Shown in pieces: positions 34,905 to 46,641 of a DNA stretch of 64,000 nucleotides; the first letter of the stretch is position 1, and each line of letters opens with the position of its first letter. A model generated the notes under the pieces. That model saw only the letters and a list, made by a program, of their open reading frames with translations, had not been told where the DNA came from and made no database searches. Source of the stretch: Hibiscus mutabilis (lineage: Eukaryota > Streptophyta > Magnoliopsida > Malvales > Malvaceae); NCBI GenBank assembly GCA_019671005.1, contig CM033745.1:40035834-40099833 (forward strand). The letters are read 5' to 3'. A program made the translations under genes and the position numbers.

Positions 34905-35110
34905 ACACCGTATCAGTACACCAGTTCCCCGTATGGGTACGAGATTTGCCAGAATCACAGGTTACACGAAATCATATCGATACGACCCCGTGTACCGATA
35001 CGCCCAACCATTTTCCTTTAAGACCGTATCGATACAGGTCTGTCCGTACCGATACGCTAAGCCTGATTTGGCCTACTCGTACCAATACGGTACCCTACAT
35101 ACCGAACGCC
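34905..35110 (-). repeat. GTATCGATAC-like motif array (Tek3 3' LTR)
   Basis: Paired motifs such as CATATCGATACG...GTACCGATACG recur three to four times about 55 bp apart. The matching array in the 5' LTR is at 60415-60625 and has more changed bases. The motif core is self-complementary. ORFs at 34933-35221 arise from it. Confidence 0.75.
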
Positions 35111-35673
35111 TGGGCCTGTAATGTCTCAATTTGTTGTTTAAACATACCTCACAGATATTCAAACCATTCTAACATGTTTCTAAGGCAACCACAACATATC
35201 CAGAGATCAAATCTCAGCTAAAAGCATCATGAACAACATCAAAATAAGTTCACATACTAAAAGGAAAAATCTATAGGCATACACCCTATTGACAAGTCAA
35301 GACAAACACCAAAAACCATAACAAAGTTCCAATCAAACATTAAAGGCCATTTACAAATCCAATAAGGCAATACAAACTTGCCACAAACCAGGGAGTTCAC
35401 AACATACTCTCTCAAATCATAAAGGTACCCTCCCATTGCCAAATTTATTACTATCAATTAGTTCAAAACCATACTTGAGCTATGTGAACCTCTTGGACTT
35501 CTACTCTTGCCTCCTTGTTGCCCAACAAGCTATTTATCTGCATTGTTAATAAAAGAGAGCGTAACAAATAAGCTTAGTGAGGGATGCTCAACGGAAACCA
35601 TTAACAATGCTTTTGAAATCCTTTTTCTCAATAAACTGTTTCACATCATGCTCAAATATAATCCCATGCTTTA

Positions 35674-37501
35674 TGTAGCGATGTCCTTTTCTTATCGCTA
35701 AAAAAACGAGGGTTTTCGAAGGTGTTGAGAGGTGTTTTTGATTTTTTTGGATATAAAATATTTATTCCGTGGGGTTTTAAAAACCGCATTTTAAAAAATT
35801 GGAGTCGCCACCGGCCACTTAGGTAGGCCGGACACCATAAAACCAGAGATTCAAAAAATATTGGGTTCGGGAGTCGGTTACGGATGGGGAAGGATTAGCA
35901 CCCCCACACCGCCCAAAATTGGTACTTTAATAATTACCGCTTTATTAATATTGGATTTTCCGGATTAAAGTGATGATTATTTTAAAATTCGGTCATAATT
36001 GCGAATAAATTTTAAGAGCCCCGTTATCCGAGAATAAACGCCCAACCACTATCACTATGCCTGATACTGGCCCCGTTTACACTCGGATAAAAGGGCACCG
36101 CATTAACAATTTATATCTCGATGTGCAATCTTAGTGGCAAAAATATAAAACATAGCAGATAACAGTAAATATTCACATAACAGAATACTAATCTAACATA
36201 AATAAAATATGTAATTAAAACACACATATACATACCAAGCTTAATATTAGATAAAAGCAAACTTAACATGCCACAATAACAAGGTAGGAATAAATACATG
36301 TATAGATAAAAACACATATTTCAAGAAGACATACATATTAGAAATAAAATATATTTCAACATATATGGAACAATATATTATACATAAAAAGAAGACACAC
36401 TAACACGTAACCTAAAGGTCAAGAGAACATACAATACATACAAAAATACAAAACATGCCGTGTACGAACCAACTAGAATATAACATGCTTAATACGAATA
36501 ACCGGATAAAAAAGATACATAACTATCATAAACTTAATACACATATACATGTAAGCATAAAAATACATGGCATATACGAGGGATATAAAATAAGACAAAA
36601 GACTACATTAATATATACGATTATAATACGAACATGAATATTTACATGGAAACAGGACTGAAATGAAAAAAAATAAAAGTCAGTGGCAGAAACTAAAGGA
36701 CAATAATATGTAATTTAAGGACGAAAATGCGAAATAGACAGAACCTAAAAGGATCAAAACGTAATTGGACCAAGGGGCGGACCGAAAATGAAAAGTTCAA
36801 AACGCGGGATGGTTAAAAGGGTAATTTTACCATTTAAAAACTGATTCGGTGTAATTTAGGGACTGGATTGCAAGATTTTGAAATACAAGGGGGACCAGAG
36901 TTGTAAATATACCATGCGGCGAGACAGAAGTGAAAATATTGAAAGCGCGGGGGGATTTATTACGTAATTTACCCATTTCACAAAATAATAACCCCTATAA
37001 AACCCCTTTTTTTAGGCCGGAACCAATTTTCCCCTATTTGTTTCATTTTTCAGTTTTATAACCAAGCTTTGTTCTTCGTTTTCTCTCAATCCTCCCCTGA
37101 CGAACCCAGAATCCGGTGGCCGGCCGCCGCTAACCGGCGCCGGCGAGCCTCAAAAACACATCAAAATAACCCCTATCTTACCCTCGACACGAATCCGAGG
37201 TTGGATTCAGAGGAAAAGCCTCCATTTGCCCTAGATCTAGGAAATACGAAACATAAAAACCCATTTTTTCAACCCAAAACGAAAACAAAAAGGGGTCTCC
37301 CACTCCTTTCAGTTCACCATATCCGGCTTGGGAAAGCCGAAAAGGCTTATCACTGGTGAGGGGAGACCCACCGACGGCGATGGTAAGATTTCTAACCCTC
37401 TTTTTTGTTTTCTATCTTTTGTGTATGCATGCAAAAAAAAGAGACGAGTAGTACCACCGACGGCGATGGTAAGATTTCTAACCCTCTTTTTTGTTTTCTA
37501 T
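35674..37501 (-). repeat. Truncated 3' LTR of Ogre1 with a partial duplication
   Basis: It matches 46644-48441 up to 37450 with few differences. It lacks the U3 part that should follow (about 1.04 kb in the 5' copy). Instead a 48-bp stretch (37368-37415) is repeated exactly at 37454-37501, giving an 86-bp spacing, and the sequence then passes directly into pol. No purine tract is left. ORFs at 37069-37740 are antisense or spurious. Confidence 0.88.
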
Positions 37502-37504
37502 TTT

Positions 37505-38241
37505 TCTGAGTGTTTTTCTGTCATTGTCATTTGCCCTTCTGGATACTTTCGAAGCTTGACATATTGCAAGATGTCATAGTACCATGGGTTTCCATCAATC
37601 TCTTCCTGTACATTACAACAATGAGTAGGCCTTTCAAACGTCTACATCTCAATGGGCTTCATTTCTGCCCCGGTGTTTGTTTTAAACATGGATGCCAAGG
37701 TTGCCAATGCGTCTGCCATCTAATTTTCTTCTCGGGGTAGGTAATTGAAGCTGACCTTTTCGAACTCTTTGGTGAGCTCTTGGATCAATTCGTAATATTT
37801 GACCAACTTCGGGTCCCTGGTTTCCCATTCTTCGCGCAATTGGTAAATTACTAAGGATGAATCTCCGAATACTCGAAGTTCCTTAATCTTTCTCTCAATA
37901 GCTGAGTTCAGTCCCATAACGCAAGCTTCGTACTAAGCTATATTGTGAGTGCAGAAGAATTCCAATCTGCTGGTGAAAGGATAATAGACGTCCTCAGGAG
38001 AAATTAGCACTACTCCTATCCCATGTCCGAGAGCGTTAGAGGCTCCATCGAAGTAAAGCTTCCATGATTTATCATCTGAAACCTCTTCTTCGGTTGTAAT
38101 GCACATCAAGTCTTCGTCTGGGAAATTAAAGTTCAATGCCTCATAGTCGTCCGAAGCACGACTGGCTAGGAAATCTGCTACGGCACTCCCCTTTACGACT
38201 TTCTGGTCAACGTATACGATATCGAATTCGGATAAGAGCAT
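37505..38241 (-). pseudogene. Second (archaeal-type) RNase H of Ogre1
   Basis: The minus strand reads WKLYFDGASNALGHGIGVVL (38090-38030), then IA*YEACVMGLNSAI, LRVFGDSSLVIYQLREEW (37890-37835) and EN*MADALATLAS (37725-37690). The four acidic positions (FDG, YEA, GDS, ADA) are present. Two stops interrupt it: at 37933-37935 and at 37720-37722 before MADAL. An additional RNase H after the normal one is a known mark of Tat/Ogre elements. The sequence continues (YYDILQYVKLRKYPEGQ) to about 37520 and then joins the damaged LTR, where integrase should follow. Confidence 0.85.
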
Positions 38242-38753
38242 CTGCCATCAGGCCATCCTTCCTGTTAGTGCTGCCGCTTCCATTAAGAACTTCAATGGGT
38301 CTAGCTTGGATATCAACCAAGAGTGTGGTACAACATGTACTGTCTAAGCCGCTTGGTAGCCCAAACTAGAGCACAACACAGCTTCTGCACTGGCGGGTAC
38401 CGCGTTTCGTAATCATTGAATTTCCTACTTAGGTAATAGATGGCTTGCTCCTTTTTTCTTGACTCATCGTGTTGCCCCAATACGCATCCCATTGAATTCT
38501 CAAAAACTGTCAGGTAGAGAATTAATGGTCAACCTGGTACTGGTGCGACTAAAATTGGAGCATTTGTCAGGTACTTTTTGATCTTTTCTAGGGCTCTTTG
38601 ACATTCCTCATCCCACACACCAGGATTATTCTTTCTAAGAAGTTTGAAGACCGGGTCACATTGGTCGGTTAACTGGGAAATGAAACGAGAGATATAATTC
38701 AGCCTCCCCAGGAAACCACGAACTTCCTTCTGAGTGCGGGGTGGTGAGAGATC
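38242..38753 (-). pseudogene. RNase H following RT, Ogre1
   Basis: After the RT stop the same strand continues DLSPPRTQKEVRGFLGRLNY, ISRFISQLTDQCDPVFKLL, then ENSMGCVLGQHDES, EQAIYYLSRKFNDYETRYPP and CALVWATKRLRQYMLYHT (about 38400-38340). It links the RT palm to the second RNase H. The frame changes near 38260-38340, and the first catalytic Asp appears lost (ILYLTVFENS). Confidence 0.78.
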
Positions 38754-39792
38754 CTAGATGGCTTTCACTTTATCTGGACCAATCTCAATCCCTCTTCTGC
38801 TTACCACGAACCCTAGGAGTTTTCCAGAAGTAACGGTAAAGGTACACTTGGCAGGATTGAGCCTTAGTTGGTACTTCCGTAGTCTTTGGAATAGTTTTCT
38901 CAAGTTCTGTAGGTGCTCTTCCTCTGCTCGGGATTTGGCAATCATATCGTCCACGTATACTTCTATTTCTTTGTGCATCATGTCATGGAAAAGAGTCACC
39001 ATTGCTCTTTGGTATGTTGCCCCTGTGTTCTTTAACCCAAACGACATCACTCGATAACAAAAAGTGCCCCACATGGTTATGAACATGGTCTTCTCCATGT
39101 CGTTAGGGTCTATCTTTATCTGGTTGTACCCTGAGAAGCCGTCCATGAATGAAAACCATGAATGTCCTGCAGTGTTGTCAACCAGCGTGTCAATATGTGG
39201 TAAGGGGAAATTGTCTTTAGGGCTGGCTTGGTTCAGATCCCTATAATCTACACACATACGAACTTTTCCGTCCTTCTTTGGTACTGGTACAATGTTTGCA
39301 ACCCATTCGGGGTATTTGGCTACCTCCAAGAATCCAGCATCAAACTGCTTTTTCACTTCCTCTCGGATCTTTAACAACATATCTAGTCTCATTCTCCGAA
39401 GTTTTTGCTGTATTGGTTTGCACTCCGATTTTGTTGGCAATTTGTGCACCACTATGTCGGTATTCAACCCTGGCATATCTTGATAAGTCCAGGCGAAGAC
39501 ATCCTTGAATTCCTGAAGTAGGGTTATCAGTTCATGCTTGGTTTTTGAGGAAATCGTCGTTCCTACTTTTATTTCTTTTCTCTCTTCTTCAGTCCCCAAG
39601 TTTACAACTTCTGTTTCTTCTTGGTGGGGCTTGATCTGCCTTTCTTCGTTGGCCACCATTCTCTTTAACTCTTCTGGGACCTCACTTTCTACTTCATCAT
39701 ATCCTTCCTCAATTCCCTCTGAGATCTCAGGGCATTCGAAATTCACTCAAGGATTGGATCCGGTATCATTCATATCGTCAATCATGAGCGAC
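38754..39792 (-). pseudogene. Reverse transcriptase of Ogre1 (second exon of pol)
   Basis: An open frame of 330 codons (39746-38754) holds the whole RT. Residues about 85-100 (FAWTYQDMPGLNTDIVVHKL) lead into KVRMCVDYRDLNQASPKDNF, YNQIKIDPNDMEKTMFITMW, and the catalytic VYVDDMIAKSRAEEEHLQNL (YVDD at residues 264-267). The first codons upstream (SLMIDDMNDTGSNP, then TGA) join the protease exon if the intron at 39793-40004 is removed. The frame ends in KAI*DLS, a TAG. The catalytic motif is intact; with one in-frame TGA and one TAG, a full product is unlikely. Confidence 0.9.
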
Positions 39793-40004
39793 CTGCATTA
39801 AATGAGAATGAATTGTATTGGGAAAGAGACGGCTTTATATGAAGGGAATGAACATGAAGAATGCATGAATGAAATAAATGAAACTTTGGTCATTTTAGGA
39901 AAGTGGGGATATTTTCATTTCAATCAAAAAGTTAACATAGGTGCCCCGTACAAGAGATCCCCATTGTTTACGGGCAAAATCATAAGGTTGATTCGGAGCA
40001 TTAC
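39793..40004 (-). other. Candidate intron between protease and RT, Ogre1
   Basis: On the minus strand GTAATG (from 40004) and TTTAATGCAG (to 39793) form canonical GT and AG ends, 212 bp apart. Splicing fuses ...VFRNRSE with SLMIDDMNDTGSNP in the same frame; unspliced RNA meets a stop at once. An intron at this position is a published feature of Ogre elements. The splice itself is inferred. Confidence 0.65.
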
Positions 40005-42300
40005 TCTGATCTATTCCTAAAAACTACAGGTAGATCAATGCAGCTCCAGTTATCGAGTGTTTCCCCGGGACGGCAAGGGCGGATGTTGGTCAACATTTTG
40101 CTGCCTCGGTCCTTTTCAGCTATCATGTTGATGTACATCCCTTCAAATGATTCACTAAGTAGTTCCTCCTGATTGAGTACTTCATTTTCCTTCATTGTCT
40201 CTCCAACATCTTGACCTGGCTAGTAGAACCCTCCGGAGACAAAAGTGGTTTTCAAACTAGGAAAGGACATCGGTCTCCACGGAATGTCTTCTCCTTTAGA
40301 TCTGGCTTTTCTTTGCTCCTCCTTTCTCTTATATTCCTCTTTTCTCTGTTGGGCACTTGGTTGGTAACCCAGCCCAAAACGATCCTTCTTGGTTATCATA
40401 TTCTTGGCTCTTAGGTTTCCTTGTAATTTCTTCCCCAGCCCTTTTCCTACTTTGGCTCCTCGGCCCAAAGTTTCTGCGACGGTCATCTTGGTACAATTAG
40501 ATAACCTGGGGTAGGGGATCCGACTTCCCTCCGAAACGAATGTGGCATTTACTAGTTCTAATTCTCGGAATGACCATTCTGCAACATCTTCATCATTTTG
40601 AATGTAGGGGGCATCTGATGTCACTGAAGCAACAATTTCCTGCTCTGCCTCTACTGTGACCAATTTGCCTTCGACTACAAATTTTAATTTCTGATGCAAT
40701 GACGATGGGACAACTCCTGCGGAATGGATCCATGGTCTTCCCAACAAGCAGCTGTAAGATGGTTTTATGTCCATCACCACAAAATCGATCACATATTCAG
40801 TTGGTCCGATCAATAGGGGCACCTCAATTTTCCCCATTGTTCCTCTTTGCGTACCATCAAAGGCTCTTACCGAATTGTGGCAGGGCTTTAGGTGAGAACC
40901 ATCTATTGGCAGTTTTTGCAGGGTCACCATAGGCAAGACGTTCAATGCTGACCCGTTGTCGATCAGTACGCCTGGTACTACATACCCTTTGCAGTGGGTA
41001 GTGATGTTAAGGGCTTTGGTGGACCCCATTCCTCCCTCAGGGATCTCATCATCACTGAACGTTATATGATTATAGGCAGTGATATGCCCCACTATCATGT
41101 CCAAATTTGTCACAGAAATGTCCTGGGGCACAAAAGTTTGATTCAGTACTTTTAGTAGCGTCTCCCGGTGCTTTTCTGAACTCAAGAGTAATTCCAGTAC
41201 TGTGATCCTGGCCGGTTGCTTTCGTAGTTGTTCCACCACGTTGTACTCGCTATGTCTTAAGAAATTTAGAAATTCTTTGGCCTGGGCCTCAGTTACCGGC
41301 TCATTCATCTTTGGGGGAGGTTCTTCTCCAAATATCTGCGTGGGGCTAACTGCTGTATTTTTCCCCTTATCTTTTTCAGCTGCTTTCAAAGTCTCAGAGT
41401 AATAACATCTGTCGCTCCTTGTGAAATGGCCTGCCTCACCAGCGTTTACATCGTTCTGGCTTTGTTGGTCTTTCAGCGTAGGCTCTTTTACCTGACCGTG
41501 TTCTGGTTTTTCTGGCGTGGTCACATTTACAGCATAATTCCAGGGGGTTTGCCGCATATCTTTGAATGGGAATGGAGATGGTGCTGAAATGATGATATTG
41601 GGATTTATCTTGTTGGTTTCTCCTTGGGAGGCACCTGCATTCCCTGGCCTGGGGGAGATGATAAAAGGTCTATCCTTCCCGTATTTAGATTTGGGGCTAT
41701 CCGTCATATGTACGTCCGACCCCTTCTTCCCCATGGGCTCCTCGAAGAATTCTATTTGTTTTTCATTCATTAATTGTTGTACCAATCTCTTGAACTCATC
41801 GCACTCTTGGATATCATGCCCTTCAGTCTGGTGGAATTCGCAATACACTCCACATCCCTTTTGCCTTGTTATCATGCCTTTGTCGATCACACGAGCCATG
41901 CATAACTGTTGAAATACCCACCGTAAAGGAGATTTGATTTCTGACACATCATCCTTAATCCTCCTGGTAAAGTATTCTTCAATAACATTTACCCCTCTGC
42001 TCCCATGATTAGGCAGCGGATTATTGGCTACATTCGATTCTTCAAACTTCAATATCCCAGAATCGATTAAATTCTGCACAAGTTTTTTGAAAGCAAGGCA
42101 GTTCTCGGTGGGATGTCCAGGGGTACCACCGTGATAATCGCAATGCGCGTTCGGATTATACCAAGAAGGGAAGGGCGGATTGACAGGAGTAACGATGTAT
42201 GGACGGAGCAGGTGTGCTTCATACAACTGGGAATAAAGTTCTGAGTACGAAACAGGCAGGGGAGTGAAAGTTCTTCTCTCTTTCTCTTTTCTGGCTGTGA
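40005..42300 (-). pseudogene. Gag C-terminus, aspartic protease and G-patch-like tail of Ogre1
   Basis: A 668-codon open frame (42226-40220) has two CHHC knuckles, CDYHGGTPGHPTENC (residues 29-43) and CEFHQTEGHDIQEC (about 130), then the protease (VLIDNGSALNVLP about residue 425, CLLGRPWIHSAG further on), and a glycine/lysine-rich tail GRGAKVGKGLGKKLQG like the G-patch reported for this group. A TAG at 40220-40222 separates it from an in-frame continuation (PGQDVGETMKENEV ... VVFRNRSE) up to the intron. The protease Asp is intact. A frameshift near 42270-42300 divides this frame from the upstream gag. Confidence 0.88.
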
Positions 42301-43380
42301 GACTGTGAAGTTCTTCGGGGCGGTATAAGTGCTAGTGGTGTTTACTTCATTTCTCTTGTTATACTTCCGAGACCCTTCCCCACCATCAATCCTACCACTC
42401 TTAATTGCCAGTTCAAGGGACTCCCCAGTCTTGATTAAGTCAGCAAAGCACTGCATTGTGTTATTAATGAGACGATCAAAGAGTGCCCCTTTTAGAGTAT
42501 TAACAAATAACGGCGTAATTTCATGCTCCGGGATGGGTGGCTGAATTTGGGCGGCCACTTCTCGCCACCTTTGGGCGTATTGCCGCAGGCTTTCGTTGGA
42601 CTTCTGTCCCATATTTTCCAACATAATTCTGCTGAGGGTCATGTCTGTTACATGCTTATATTGCTCAGTAAATGCTCTTGACAGATCTTTCCATGTCTTA
42701 ACATTTGCTTTGCTCAACTGTGTGTACCACCGTAACGCCGCTCCAGTTAGGCTGTCCTAGAAACAATGGATCAATAGCTTTTCGTCCTTATGGTAGGCCG
42801 CCATATTTCGACAGTACATTGTTATATGTGCGGAAGGACACGTGGTTCCATCATATTTGTCGAACTCTGGCGTTTTAAATTTTGGCGGTAGGACAAGATC
42901 GGATACCTGACTTAAGTCGCTAGCGTCATTTCCTGATTCTTCATTAGATTGTAACGTTTTAAATTTTTCCTCCATGAGGCGAAACCTTTCCTCCCACTTT
43001 TTCTCTACCTCGGTCCTGATCCTTTCAACCATGTTTAGATCCGGCACCTCTTCTTCATAGAGTGCTTCAGTATCGAGGGGTTGAGTCTCAAGTGCCCCTA
43101 TTTGAAAACTAGATGACATTCCTGCAGGGTCGATATACACCTTCCTAGCCAGGTTTGGTGCAGTTGGTTGAACCTTGTAGTGAGCTGGGGTACCCTCTGG
43201 CTCTTGAACATTTTCTCCTTCCACTTTTTTTCCAAGACTCTTAGCCAACAATGAGGTTATGTCGGATACTATAGATGCTTGCGACTGCGCAATCTGATCA
43301 CTGAGGCTTCTCTGGGCCTCTTCAAGCCTTGTCTCGAGCTCTTTTTGCCCTTTTTCTAGACTGATTATCCTGTCTTCCAT
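42250..43380 (-). pseudogene. Gag of Ogre1
   Basis: It starts at ATG 43380 (MEDRIISLEKGQKELETRLE). The first 60 residues form heptads suited to a coiled coil. Then come PPKFKTPEFDKYDGTTCPSA and HKDEKLLIHCF, a TAG at 42757-42759, and, in the same frame, DSLTGAALRWYTQL and the capsid core AFTEQYKHVTDMTLSRIMLE, MGQKSNESLRQYAQRWREVA (42717-42400), KTGESLELAIKSGRIDGGEG. The first frame is 207 codons and the second 216. Apart from one nonsense codon and one frameshift the protein is complete, unusually good for this window. Confidence 0.9.
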
Positions 43381-43668
43381 GAGTTTGCTTTGTAACCGGG
43401 TAAAGTATGGGTGATGAATGATTGCAGGTTAACTACACACAACGCCAGAATATTCATAATGTTAATATGGTTGCAAGAAATAAATGCATGTATAATGATG
43501 CGAATGTCATGATGCAAATGCAAGAATGTATGTAGATAAGGTACTGATTCCGCTGGTAATCACCCTTTTGAACTACTTCCACGGGAATTAAAGGGTCTAG
43601 ATTACAACAGAGTTTGTATTACAAAATAAAGATCCCTAATACAAAAGATCTAATTACAACACAGAGTC
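43381..43668. other. Spacer between ORF1 and gag of Ogre1
   Basis: AT-rich sequence with TGATGCAAATGCAAGAATG-like short repeats (43480-43530) and no open frame of note. It separates ORF1 from the gag ATG. Confidence 0.5.
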
Positions 43669-46020
43669 CTATAGATAAGCTCTAGCTCTATCTCCTAATT
43701 TTCTAATTGCCCTGAGCAGCTTAAGGAACCTGGGAGCTTCTTTCATTTCCGGGACTATGAAAGGTCGGAGGGTTTCAGCCTCGACAGCTAAATCATTCAC
43801 ATGCCTGGCGACTCGCTGTATATCCACCATTAGGTTTGCGTAATATTGGTCCCTATCCTGTACCATCCGGGCAGCGTCGCGCAGTCTCTTTTGCCAATAG
43901 GTGTCCCCTCCGGCTGCAGCCTCCTCGAACACACTAATTCTTTCCTTGTAATCCTCAACAGTTGCTTCGAGGGACTCAATTCGTTCTCGTAACATGCTTA
44001 CTTCGCGCTCTCTTTCTTGAAGCTCAGTGAAACCATTTCTGTGACAGTACATTCGAAGGGAGTGTTCAACTTCCGCCACCTTTCCCTTTAATTCGCCATT
44101 CTGACTTTGGCTTTGCTCCAGACTTTGAATAGTGCCATCGTACAGTTTTTGCATCTCTAACAGTCTATTCGGCTGCTTATAGACATTTTTTTCCATACGA
44201 CGACGCTTTCTTTCTCATGATGGACAGCTTGTTTTCCCTTGCTGATTTCTTGCCTGAGTCTTTCCTTTTCCTGATCAATGGCCTTCTTGGAGGATTGTTT
44301 TTCTTCTTCCATAGCCAACCGGCAACTTTCTATCTCTTTCTCGATTGCTCTCTTACTAATTTCTCATTCTTCTTCCACCAAACGGATACCATTCATTCTT
44401 TCTCTTTCCACGGCTATGAATTGACTCCGGCTGGCCTTCTGTATTTTTGCTTGTAGTAGAAGGGCATCTTTTTGATAAAGAGCATTCTTGTCGTTCAAAT
44501 CTGCATTTAATTTCTTCAATTGCCTAATGATCCTGTCCCGTTCATCAACCTCTAAGCTTGCCTTATAGAGCTCGCTCGCATGTTGGGTCTGTTGGATGTC
44601 CATTTTCTTTTTAATTTCTTCGAGTTCATTCCTTAAGATGTCAGCTTCAGACGGTACCACCCTTGTAAGCTCTTCAAATGACACTGCTGGTCCTTGATCA
44701 GATTCAGGAATCACATTATTAACCCTCAAACGTCTCCAAAGATCGTAGTCCGGGGTAGTCATGTGCTCGGTATCTCATTCCACCCTGATCCGGTAACAAT
44801 GGTCCCAGGCCCTTATGATGGTCTGAATTTTTCCTTTGAACTCCCCTTTGAAAAGAAATTCAGTTTGGCTTAATCCGACGGTATTGGGAATGAACTATCG
44901 TGATCCGAACTGTTGAGACACTAAAAGCGGAGCACAGGCGATCCCTCCATGCAATCCCAACATCATCAGCCAGTTGAAATCACCACAACTGTATAGAAAA
45001 TAATTAACTTTACTGAACCATGGGACCCTCCATGCTATGTCTTCATCTTGAATGTTCCTGAAGAAACTAGTCCACATTTTTGTTTTCAAATCCTCTCGCC
45101 ATTCCTTTGCTAAGTACTCCCGTAAAGGCGAAAAACCTCGGAAGGATATCCCCGGCAGGACCCTCGTCGGTGTCTTCCACATGTGACTCTGAATCCATAC
45201 TTGTAACAGCTGAGCGCATCCTCGAAAACGTCCTTCTTCATGTTTTCGGCTAGCATTTAAGGAAATGAAAGTCTCGACCAAGATTGCTGGTACTGGGTTT
45301 GCTTTCCGTTTTACCCGCTCAAATAAGTCCAGAATGGCTATGTCAATGTTCCCGAGTACTCTTGGAAAGATCACCAAGCCATATATTCCTAAGGCGAACA
45401 AGTCCATTTTCTTTGCCTCGTCTGGATGTGTCGGTATGATGTCCCGAATACTTTCCCATGCAAAAACTGTATTGTCTCCTCAGATCTGAAGCAGGCCATT
45501 AACCCAATCGTCACTCATTCCCGCAAAGGTTTTGAGTTTCGTAGTGTAATTCTGATTCCTCGGAGGTTTCGCGTAGATCCAATCTTCCTGAATGTTTTTC
45601 TGGTTAAGTAAAGCAGTGTATTCTTCTACCGTAGGCATCATGTCCTGCCCATTGAAGGTGAAGCAGCAAAAAGCCGGATTCCAGAACTGGACTATAGCTC
45701 GGAGTAGGGGTTTGGTTAACCCGAACATATAACAGCTGTGCAATGTCGCCATAACTATCGCAGAACAAGTCTTGTAGTCTTCGGTCCCATCTTTCCCAAA
45801 TTCTTTGAAGATCCCATAAGTCGTTCTGTTGGAGACTCACATAGGTGTACCCTGCTATTACGCGTTCGTTCGGCAAACTGTCTCCTTGGGTTTTCTGGTA
45901 GACCTCTGACCAATGTCTGACTGACAAATTAAGCTCTTCTTTCCTAAGACACCTTTTTTCCATGGTGAAAGACTTTCTGATCAGGCAAACCACTTGATTC
46001 AGTACCTTTATATAATGCAA
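43669..46020 (-). pseudogene. Ogre1 ORF1: DUF7745-like domain plus long coiled coil, decayed
   Basis: The first likely start is MEKRCLRKEELNLSV (45963), shortly inside a longer frame. Blocks in order: VRHWSEVYQKTQGDSLPNER; FGLTKPLLRAIVQFWNPAFC and FTFNGQDMMPTVEEYTALLN (45752-45480); FALGIYGLVIFPRVLGNIDI and RKHEEGRFRGCAQLLQVWIQ (45407-44895); then mostly charged heptads (44762-44364 and 44196-43669). The order matches the extra ORF of Ogre elements and resembles plant DUF7745 proteins. Its function is unknown. Two stops and about two frameshifts break it; a TGA follows NGLLQI. Confidence 0.75.
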
Positions 46021-46623
46021 ATGTATGATGTATGAAAAAAAACAAAAGCACCTAAGGTTAATTTAATAGTCACTTTAATCCAGAACTTCCAATATTAGTA
46101 AATAAAAGGACAAAATTAAACAAAATAAACAAACCTATTTATCCCGTCTAAAACACCTAAGGTTATCCGCATGGCTCTAACAGGGTGGGTTTCTATGTAT
46201 TCTCTACATGCAGTCTTGGTTCTAGGAGGTACCTGAATTGTCCTTGTTGTCCCCTACTAAGGGTAGCAAGGCCCCCGATCATCACCCATTATAGGCTCCT
46301 TTCAACCGGGTTCAATTCAGGGGGACCCATTCGCTTATGCCCGTACGAAGGAACGATATCCTTACGAAAGCATAAGGTACTCGAGCCCCGAAGGTACTTG
46401 CTAGGCCCATACGGGAGAACGATATCTCCATGAAAGCATTAGCGTTTTCCCCACTTAAAAAAACGGGTTTATATGCCATATTTTAAATGCGTTAAAATAA
46501 ACGCGCAATTATGACCGAATGTTAATTTAATAGTCACTTTAATCCAGAACTTCCAATATTAGTAAAACGGTAATTATTTTAAAAGCTTGACTCTCATTTG
46601 TTTTTGAAAAAAACAAAAAATTG
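46021..46623. other. 5' leader of Ogre1 with repeated segments
   Basis: No coding sequence is seen. A 46-bp sequence occurs exactly twice (46057-46102 and 46521-46566). An 85-bp part (46492-46577) is the imperfect reverse complement of LTR sequence at 46901-46987. The segment 46310-46435 contains two related blocks with (C/G)GATATC(C/T) in a similar frame of bases. Confidence 0.75.
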
Positions 46624-46641
46624 TCCCCAGCGGAGTCGCCA
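46624..46641 (-). other. Primer-binding site of Ogre1
   Basis: The minus strand reads TGGCGACTCCGCTGGGGA two bases inside the LTR. This is the primer site typical of Tat/Ogre elements, usually assigned to tRNA-Arg. Confidence 0.85.

Noticed and set aside
37069..37740. Plus-strand ORFs in the Ogre1 LTR repeated at 47902-48606
   Set aside because: They recur only because the two LTRs are copies of one another; they are antisense to the element and match no family.
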